The notes beneath the pieces were generated by a model, which worked only from the letters and a program-made list of their open reading frames with translations, ran no database searches and was not told the DNA's origin. From contig NZ_CP015698.1 in assembly GCF_002163715.1 (NCBI RefSeq), positions 3,981,674-4,045,673 on the forward strand: a stretch of DNA of 64,000 bases. The letters run 5' to 3'. This document shows, piece by piece, positions 55,041 to 61,900 of the stretch (its first letter is position 1; each line of letters starts with the position of its first letter). This DNA comes from Curvibacter sp. AEP1-3. GTDB taxonomy: Bacteria > Pseudomonadota > Gammaproteobacteria > Burkholderiales > Burkholderiaceae_C. The position numbers and the translations under genes are program-made.

Positions 55041-56141
55041 ATGTCTAACGCCGCACCCTTGTTCCAGCCCTTCAGCTTCAAAGGCTTGAAGCTTGCCAAC
55101 CGCATTGTCATGGCACCCATGACCCGTTCTTTCTCGCCCGGCGGTGTGCCCACTCCGGCGGTGACCGAGTATTACCGCAAGCGCGCGGCCGCCGCTGTGG
55201 GACTGATTGTTTCCGAAGGCACGGTGGTGCAGCGCCCCTCTGCCGCCAACGACCCGGATGTGCCGCACTTCTGGGGCGATGCTGCCTTGGGCGCTTGGCA
55301 AGACGTCATCAACGCGGTGCACCAGGCCGGTGGCGTGATGGCACCGCAGCTCTGGCACGTGGGCGCAGCCCGCAACCCGCGCACCACCTGGACCGCGCCA
55401 CCGCCCGTGGACTCGCCCTCCGGCCTGTCGCGCCCCGGCAAAACCTTTGGCGAGCCCATGACCGACGAAGCCATTGCCGACACGATTGCCGCATTCGCCA
55501 AAGCCGCCGGCGCTGCCAAGCGCCTGGGCTTTGACACGATTGAGCTGCATGGCGCCCATGGTTACTTGATCGACCAGTTCTTCTGGGAAGGCACCAATGC
55601 GCGCACCGACAAATACGGTGGTGATTTGGTGGCCCGTGGCCGCTTTGCCGCCGAAATTTTGAAGGCCGTGCGCACCGAAGTGGGCCCGGACTACCCGGTC
55701 ATCATCCGCCTCTCGCAGTGGAAGCAGCAGGATTACGCTGCCCGCATTGCGCAAACGCCCGATGAAATGGCCGCCTGGCTGCAGCCATTGGCTGACGCTG
55801 GTGCAGACATCTTCCACTGCTCGCAGCGCCGTTTCTGGGAGCCGGAGTTTGAAGGCTCTGACCTGAACTTTGCCGGCTGGACCAAAAAGCTCACAGGTCG
55901 CCCCACCATCACGGTGGGCTCGGTGGGCCTGAGTGGTGAGTTCATTGCGGCTTTCGGCGGCGAAAGCTCGAAGCCCGCATCGCTGGACGAATTGCTGCGC
56001 CGCTTTGACCGGGGCGACTTTGACTTGGTGGCCGTGGGCCGCGCGCTCATCAGCGACCCGGATTGGGCGGTGAAGGTGCGTGATGGCCGCGAGGCGGAGT
56101 TGTCGAACTTCTCGCCGGCAGCGCTGGGCACTTTGGTCTAA
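55041..56141 (+). CDS. Old Yellow Enzyme-family NADH:flavin oxidoreductase
   Basis: This 366-residue FMN enzyme reduces activated alkenes such as enones. It has the N-terminal FMN contact IVMAPMTRSFSPGGVPT, the substrate-binding HGAHGYLIDQFFWEGTNARTDKYGG and the phosphate loop ITVGSVGLSGEF. It is divergent from pbpC with about 60 bases between starts and is followed by a LOG-like gene after 8 bases. It lies within the stretch between pbpC and the macroglobulin gene, whose direct neighbourhood is usually empty in other bacteria. Confidence 0.9.
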   Translation: MSNAAPLFQPFSFKGLKLANRIVMAPMTRSFSPGGVPTPAVTEYYRKRAAAAVGLIVSEGTVVQRPSAANDPDVPHFWGDAALGAWQDVINAVHQAGGVMAPQLWHVGAARNPRTTWTAPPPVDSPSGLSRPGKTFGEPMTDEAIADTIAAFAKAAGAAKRLGFDTIELHGAHGYLIDQFFWEGTNARTDKYGGDLVARGRFAAEILKAVRTEVGPDYPVIIRLSQWKQQDYAARIAQTPDEMAAWLQPLADAGADIFHCSQRRFWEPEFEGSDLNFAGWTKKLTGRPTITVGSVGLSGEFIAAFGGESSKPASLDELLRRFDRGDFDLVAVGRALISDPDWAVKVRDGREAELSNFSPAALGTLV

Positions 56142-56149
56142 GGCACGCC

Positions 56150-56662
56150 ATGGCCACGACGATCCGCCGACGGCAGGTATGTGTGTTGGGGAGTGCAGAG
56201 CCCGGCTCGGCGGCGTATGCACTTGCTGGTGAGGCCGGCCGCCTGATGGCGGGGCTGGGCATCACGGTGGTCAGTGGCTGTGGCAGCCCGGCCACCCGCC
56301 ATGCCGCCGAATGCGCGGTGGCTGCGGGCGGGCAGGTGCTGAGCATCATCCCCGAAGGCGAGATGCCGCCGCCCGATTGGCCTGCCACCGTGGTAGTGCC
56401 TTCAGGCGTGGGGGATGCGCGCAATTTGTTGATGGCCTTGGCGGGCGACGCCTGCCTGGTCATAGGCGGGCGGGCCGGCACCATCTCGGAGGTGTGCCTG
56501 GCCTGGTTGCACAAGCGGCCTTTGCTGCCGCTGACAGGTTGCGGCGGCTGGTCTGATCAGCTGGAGCAGAACCCGCCGGATGAGCGCAAAAACTCACCTA
56601 TCCTGCCTTGGGGCTCTGTGGCAGAGCTGGAAGCGCGCTTGAAAGCTTTGGGACTGGCTTAA
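56150..56662 (+). CDS. LOG-like (TIGR00725-type) nucleotide-binding protein
   Basis: This 170-residue Rossmann-like protein shows VCVLGSAEPGSAAYALAGEAG and the family-typical VIGGRAGTISEVCLAWLHKRP, in the position of the PGGxGTxxE motif of lysine-decarboxylase-like (LOG) proteins. LOG enzymes remove ribose phosphate from nucleotides; for the TIGR00725 branch the substrate is not known. It follows the Old Yellow Enzyme by 8 bases, suggesting one transcript. Confidence 0.8.
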   Translation: MATTIRRRQVCVLGSAEPGSAAYALAGEAGRLMAGLGITVVSGCGSPATRHAAECAVAAGGQVLSIIPEGEMPPPDWPATVVVPSGVGDARNLLMALAGDACLVIGGRAGTISEVCLAWLHKRPLLPLTGCGGWSDQLEQNPPDERKNSPILPWGSVAELEARLKALGLA

Positions 56663-56676
56663 GGCTACTGCCTGCT

Positions 56677-57036
56677 TCAGAGCAGGTAGAGCGCAGCCAA
56701 GCCCAACACTGCGGGCACGGTCTGGATGTACAGAATGCGCACCATCACCGTGACCGCGCCCCACACACCTGCCACCGCCACGCAGGCCAAGCCGAAGGTG
56801 GCAAAGGCCTTGGCAATCGCCGGGTCGGGGTAGACCAGGCCCAGCAAAAGGGCCGCAGCCAAAAATCCGTTGTAACAGCCCTGGTTGGACATGGCTGCCT
56901 TGCGCGACTCCACTTCAGAGGGTGGAATGCCAAATACCTTCACCCCACGGCTCTTGTAGAGCACGGTTTCCAGCAGAAAGATGTACACGTGGATCAGGCA
57001 GACCAGTGCAATAAGAACTTGGGCGACGATGGGCAT
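56677..57036 (-). CDS. DUF1304 membrane protein
   Basis: This 119-residue membrane protein has four hydrophobic segments and the DUF1304 signatures LIHVYIFLLETVLY and NQGCYNGFLAAALLLGLVY. It is divergent from a TetR regulator, whose likely operator lies between them, so it is a probable target of that regulator. The family may export small compounds but is uncharacterised. Confidence 0.85.
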   Translation of the reverse strand: MPIVAQVLIALVCLIHVYIFLLETVLYKSRGVKVFGIPPSEVESRKAAMSNQGCYNGFLAAALLLGLVYPDPAIAKAFATFGLACVAVAGVWGAVTVMVRILYIQTVPAVLGLAALYLL

Positions 57037-57071
57037 GGGAGCATTCCGGTTGATAAAGTGGTTTGAAGAAT

Positions 57072-57088
57072 ACATAATCACGTTATGT
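57072..57088. promoter_or_regulatory. Candidate TetR operator
   Basis: ACATAA and TTATGT flank a 5-base centre (TCACG), a 17-base palindrome. It lies between the starts of the DUF1304 and TetR genes (57036 and 57122), the usual place for TetR autoregulation. Confidence 0.6.
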
Positions 57089-57121
57089 TTGTAAAGGGTG
57101 CAGTTGTCACCCCCGTTACCC

Positions 57122-57754
57122 ATGTCTGACACCTCCACCAAACGCGACGGCCGCAAAGAAAACGCTAGTGCCACCCAGGCCGCACTGCAAAGCTCCGCAC
57201 TGCGCTGGTTCAGCGAGCAGGGCTACGAGAAAGCACCGGTCGGCAGCATCTGCGCGGATGCCGGCGTGACCGTGGGCGCGCTCTACCACCACTACGGCGA
57301 CAAAAAAGGCTTGTTTGCTGCGGTAGTTGAGCAGGTGGACGCGCAGTTGGTGCAAGCAGCCATGGCAGCAAGCCACGCCGTGACCGCGAAAGGTGGCAAC
57401 GCCTGGGATGCGTTTTTGGCCTCTATCGACACCGTGCTGCAAGCCGGCACCAACGCACCCATGCGCCGCCTGATGCTGGTGGACGCGCCCGCGGTGCTGG
57501 GCGCGCAGGTGTGGGGTGACGTCCGCCAACGGCAGGGCTTGGGCGCCATGCGCGGCAGCATCGCCGCCATTCAGTCACATGGCATTTTTCAGGGGCACGA
57601 TGCCGAGCGCTTGGCACGCATCGTGTTGGGCGCTTTGTATGGCGGCATGGACTCTCTGCCGGACGATGAAGCGGGCGTGCAGGACGCGCTGGCAGACACC
57701 CGACAGTGTCTGGTGGCCATGCTGGAAGGCCTGCGAAACAAGGATGCGCGATGA
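57122..57754 (+). CDS. TetR-family transcription repressor
   Basis: This 210-residue regulator has an N-terminal helix-turn-helix (VGSICADAGVTVGALYHHYGDKKGLF) and a ligand-binding helical C-terminal part. ATG 57122 gives MSDTSTKRDGRK. It is divergent from DUF1304, with a palindromic operator between, and overlaps the following unknown gene by ATGA, so it is translated together with it. The inducer is unknown. Confidence 0.88.
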   Translation: MSDTSTKRDGRKENASATQAALQSSALRWFSEQGYEKAPVGSICADAGVTVGALYHHYGDKKGLFAAVVEQVDAQLVQAAMAASHAVTAKGGNAWDAFLASIDTVLQAGTNAPMRRLMLVDAPAVLGAQVWGDVRQRQGLGAMRGSIAAIQSHGIFQGHDAERLARIVLGALYGGMDSLPDDEAGVQDALADTRQCLVAMLEGLRNKDAR

Positions 57755-58218
57755 CGCTTCAAACCACACTTCAACTCGGTACGGAGACCAGCACTTTGTT
57801 GTGTACGCAGGACGGCCATGTCGTCTTGCAACAAGAGTTGCAATTGGGCACCACATCGCTGGCCCGCCAATGGATGCGGCACACACCGCCCACGCCGCTG
57901 GACATTGAACACGCCATAGAGGTGACTGAGGACGTGCTGATGCCGCTTGCTGTCAAGCTGGCTCGCACGGAGCAGTTGCAACTAAGCGGCTCAGGTGCGG
58001 CGTTGATATCGCAAGGTGTGGGCGCTGCGCCGGATGCGGTGCTGATCTGGAGTCTGGAGGAGGTGGAAGACCAGTTCAACCGCATCGCCATGGTCAGCCA
58101 AGGTAGGCCGATCGGGCATGAGGCCTTGCCTACGGCGCCGGAGTTTTATGCGGCGATGGTAATAGTGCGGGAGTGTTTGCACCACCTGAGGTTTTCTGGG
58201 GTGCTTGTACTCTCTTAG
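57751..58218 (+). CDS. Unknown protein coupled to the TetR gene
   Basis: This 155-residue protein has no signal peptide or membrane helix. It starts MTLQTTLQLGTETSTLLCTQ and carries a mixed alpha/beta sequence with LSGSGAALISQGVG and a C-terminal IVRECLHHLRFSGVLVLS. It was not recognised as a named family. The ATGA overlap with TetR suggests that it works with the regulator or its ligand. Confidence 0.6.
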   Translation: MTLQTTLQLGTETSTLLCTQDGHVVLQQELQLGTTSLARQWMRHTPPTPLDIEHAIEVTEDVLMPLAVKLARTEQLQLSGSGAALISQGVGAAPDAVLIWSLEEVEDQFNRIAMVSQGRPIGHEALPTAPEFYAAMVIVRECLHHLRFSGVLVLS

Positions 58219-58242
58219 AAGCTGTTGACGAGGGACTCCAGG

Positions 58243-58304
58243 ATTTCCGCTTTAGGCTGTTAGGAGACATTGCCTAGACTCCGAAGCCGCCTTACCGCGG
58301 AAAT
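58243..58304. repeat. Imperfect inverted repeat next to the Imm35-type gene
   Basis: ATTTCCGC (58243-58250) and GCGGAAAT (58297-58304) are arms, with TTTAGGC opposite GCCTTAC just inside and a GGAG/CTCC pair in the loop. The region separates the GC-rich TetR unit from the AT-richer Imm35-type gene. It may be a terminator, or a boundary of an inserted piece. Confidence 0.45.
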
Positions 58305-58347
58305 GCCGGAAAAGACAGGAAGTAGACGTTTGCAGAGGAGCAATCTG

Positions 58348-58878
58348 CTAGACAGCATAGTGGATCACCGCTTCAAATCCGACGGATGCAAGAGCAAGAA
58401 CCAAAGCTCTTGCTTCTGCTACTGTGGGGACGGATACCACGGGCGATTGGTTGGCGAGACAGGACTCAATGGCGTTCTTTGATTGGGCAAGGTCAACGCC
58501 TGCGTGTTGCCGAACGGCCAAAATGGCGGAAACAGACAGAGCTCCTTTGCGCCATCCCGTAAGGCGAACCTCAGGAACCTCTTGTGCGTTGGGGTTGCCG
58601 TAGGCTCGATATGCGGCTACTGATTCCGCGAGCGGACGGTGATAGCTGATGAAAAAAGGAAGCCCATCTGAACGTGAAACGAAGAGCGGTGCATTGCCAA
58701 CGACAGAAGCGCGAACATCGCCTGTATTGATGAAACCAGCAGACTGATAGTAGAAGACCCAGCCTACATCGAATTCCTCGGTCTTGTCTGAAAGTAGTTG
58801 CAGCGTCACACCTTCATAGCTACGGGATGAAAGCTGGTTGATGGCAACCTCAATGGCCTGTAGAAAGGTGAAAGTCAT
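58348..58878 (-). CDS. Orphan Imm35/YrhB-type immunity protein fused to an L7/L12-like tail
   Basis: This 176-residue protein has an N-terminal half (1-98) with the Imm35/YrhB signature FDVGWVFYYQSAGFINTG followed by VGNAPLFVSRSDGLPFFIS. Such proteins are often immunity partners of polymorphic toxins. The C-terminal half (about 105-176) resembles the ribosomal L7/L12 C-terminal fold (VSAILAVRQHAGVDLAQSKN, then EARALVLALASVGFEAVI). Base composition is about 50-53% GC in the lines counted, against about 70% in a neighbouring line. It has no toxin gene next to it. It is likely horizontally acquired. Confidence 0.75.
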   Translation of the reverse strand: MTFTFLQAIEVAINQLSSRSYEGVTLQLLSDKTEEFDVGWVFYYQSAGFINTGDVRASVVGNAPLFVSRSDGLPFFISYHRPLAESVAAYRAYGNPNAQEVPEVRLTGWRKGALSVSAILAVRQHAGVDLAQSKNAIESCLANQSPVVSVPTVAEARALVLALASVGFEAVIHYAV

Positions 58879-58995
58879 TTGACTGCTCGAAAATAATGTA
58901 CAGAGCGGAAATCAGTATCAGATTGAGGCTATTGATGGATGTCCGCTTCCGCTGCAAAGCAGAAGTAATTTGATCCTTGCAAATGTTCGGCCGCA

Positions 58996-61900
58996 TCACT
59001 TCACCCCCATCACTTTTACCCGCGCATTCGGCGCCTCCCCAAACATCTCCGGGGCGTACATCGCTTCCACGCGTGAAGGCGGAAGCGAGAACTCTCCGAC
59101 GTTGTTGAGGCGAATGGTGTATTCCATCTTCACCACGCCCTTGGGCAGGTACTCGTAGTAGCTGCGGAAGGACTCGAAGCTGCGTTCCTCAAACGCGGCC
59201 CAACCGTAGCCTTCTTTCTTTTCTCCTTGCGTGGCGATCTCGCTGTCGCGGCCCAGGCCGCTGCCCAGAATCGTGGCGCCGCCGGGCACGGGGTCAGTGA
59301 TGGCGACCCAGGTCATGTCGGCGCTCGCGTTCACCTCAATGCTGATGCGCAACACGTCTCCGCGCGTGTAGCTGCCGGCCGGCAGACTCTTGTTGGCCTG
59401 CTCCACGGGTGTAATGGTTTTCCTGATCTGGTAGCCCGCAAAGAACGGCGCTTTCAGTTGCACTGCTGCTACGGACTGCAATGTGAGCCACGGCTTGCCT
59501 GCGCCCTGGTGGGTCACGTTCAGCGTGTCTTTGGCTGCAGTTTTGCTCCAGGGCAGGAACATGGTGTTGTTCTTCAGGTTGCCCGGTGACGCAGGCGCGC
59601 CGAACCATGTGGTCTGGTGTGCAGCACCGGATGCATCGGTGGTCTTGATGCGTTCCACCTTGCTCCAGTCCACTGCCGCAGTGCCTGTGCTCAGGCTGGC
59701 CTTGGTGCTTCCAGCGACCGGCACCGCTTCAAACTTGGCGCTGAATTTTTCCAAGGCCAAGCCACCCCACAGATTGGCGGTGGTGGTGTGCCATGCGCCG
59801 TTTTGCTGGCGGCTGATGAAGCCATTGGCCAAGCGGCCCATATCGTCTTTCCAAGCCGGGTCGTCCATTACGCTCAAGATCAGGCGCGCGGTGTTCACGT
59901 CGCCACTTTGCATCAGCCACCACCAGTAGTCGTCCTTCTCGGTGCTGAAGATCATCTTGGTGCCTTGGTAGCTGATGCGGCTGCGCAGAATCTGGTTGGC
60001 CTCAGCCAGGCGCTTGTCGCGCTCGGGTACATCAGTCACGCGCTTCAAGATGTTGAGCCAGTCGATGACCGCATGCGTGGGCCACTGGTTGGGCGCGATG
60101 GTGATGCTGTTCACCATACGGCCTTGGGCCTTGCCGTAGCGCGACAGGGCTTCGATGGCGGCCAGCTTGCGCATGTCCAGGTCTTTGCGGGGGCTCCAGA
60201 ACTCGCGCTGGATACGGCCTTCCACAAAGGCAATCAGGCCACGCTCCATGGGCGCGCGGATCTCGTCGCTGAGGGCAAAGGCCGGGTCAATGCTTGCAGC
60301 CTCGTGGGTCGCTGCCAGCAGGTAGGCGGTCAGCGTGTCGCTGCCGCGATTGGCCTCTCCATCGCGCGGCGGGAAGTAGTTGGCCAGGCCGTCGCTGTCC
60401 AGGTAGCTCGGTATTTGCGCTGCTACGGTTTGCCACAGCTTGCCGTCGCGCAGGCCCACGCTTTTGCTGGTCTTTTGCTCCAGGCAGGCAAAGGGGTAGA
60501 GGGCAAACCAATCTTTCACCCCCGGCAGGCCTTCGGCCAGCTTGGGCTGAAGCGCCATCTTCAGGCCGCCACGGCCAGGCAGGGCATCGGCAGGCGCATT
60601 CACGTCCATGGTGAGCGGACCGTCAATCTGTACCAGCGTAGCCTGCTGCACCGTGAGCGGCACGGCAGGCACGATGCGTTGGCGGGCCTTCAGCGCGTCT
60701 TTGGCGCCGCTGATGGTGTCCTTGGCTTCAATCTCCCACAGGATGGCCTCGTTGCGGCTCAATGCGAGCTGTGCGGGGGCAGTCACGTTCCAAGCTACCT
60801 CGCGGGCATCACCGGCGGGAATATCTACGGTTTGCGGCTCCAGAGTCAGCAGCGTGGCGCGCGGGGTCACTAGCACCTTCATGGCCTGCTTGGTGGTGTT
60901 ACGCAGGGTCAGTTGGGCGCGGTACTGGTCGTCTTCACGCACTAGGGGCGGCAGGCCGCTGATGATCTGCAGATCTTGCGTGGCACGTATGCTGGTGCTG
61001 CCGGTGCCAAACAGGCCGGTGGAGGCATCGGCCACTGCCACGATCTTGAATGTGGTGAGGGCATCGTTCAGCGGCACCGTCACTTGGGCTTGGCCATTGG
61101 CGTCCAGCTTGACCACCGGCTTCCAGAGCAGCAGGGTCTCCAGCAGCTCGCGCGCACCGCTGTGACCGCCACCGCCACCGGGCGCCACGGCCTTGCGGCC
61201 ATAGTGGCGCCGGCCGATGATTTCCATTTGCGCGGTCGATGTTTCCACGCCCCAGCTGCGCCGCTGCAACATGGCGTCGAGCAGGTTCCAGCTGCGGTTG
61301 GGCATCAGCTCCAGCAGGGCCTGGTCTACCGCGGCCACGGCCACTTCGGCGTTGGCAGCCGGTTGGCCATTGGGCAGCTTGACGGTGATGGTAACCTGCG
61401 CTTTGCCGCGCACGGCGTAGCTTTCCTTGTCGGCCTTGACGCTCACATTGAGTTCATGCGCTTGGGTGCCCACGCGGATTTCGGCCACACCCAGCCTGAA
61501 GGCGGGCTTGCTCAGGTCCACCAGTGCAGTGGGCGCCACGTACTCGCGCCCCTCGTACCAGAAGCTGGTCCACCACTCGCGCGGAGCCTTGAAGCCCCAG
61601 GTGAAGAAGCTGTACCACGGCACCTCGCGCAGGCGGCCGCGCAACACCAGTGCGCTCACATACACATTGGGGCCCCAGCCTTCCTGAATCTTCAGGTGGA
61701 TGGTCGGGTCCTGGCCGTTGAGCTCCACTACCTCGGTGTGCACAATGCCTTCGCGCTCCACCGCTACCAACGCGGTGGCAAAGCGGAAGGGCATGCGAAC
61801 CTGGAAGTTGGCCGTCTCGCCGGCTTGGTAGCTCTTTTTCTCAGGCAGCAGGTCGATGCGGTCGTTGTTGTCGCCACCGAACCAGAGCTCGCCTTGCTTG

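Noticed and set aside
58243..58304. Integron attC site at the Imm35-type gene boundary
   Set aside because: The inverted repeat lacks a clear GTTRRRY core and the characteristic asymmetric extrahelical bases, so it is reported only as an imperfect inverted repeat.
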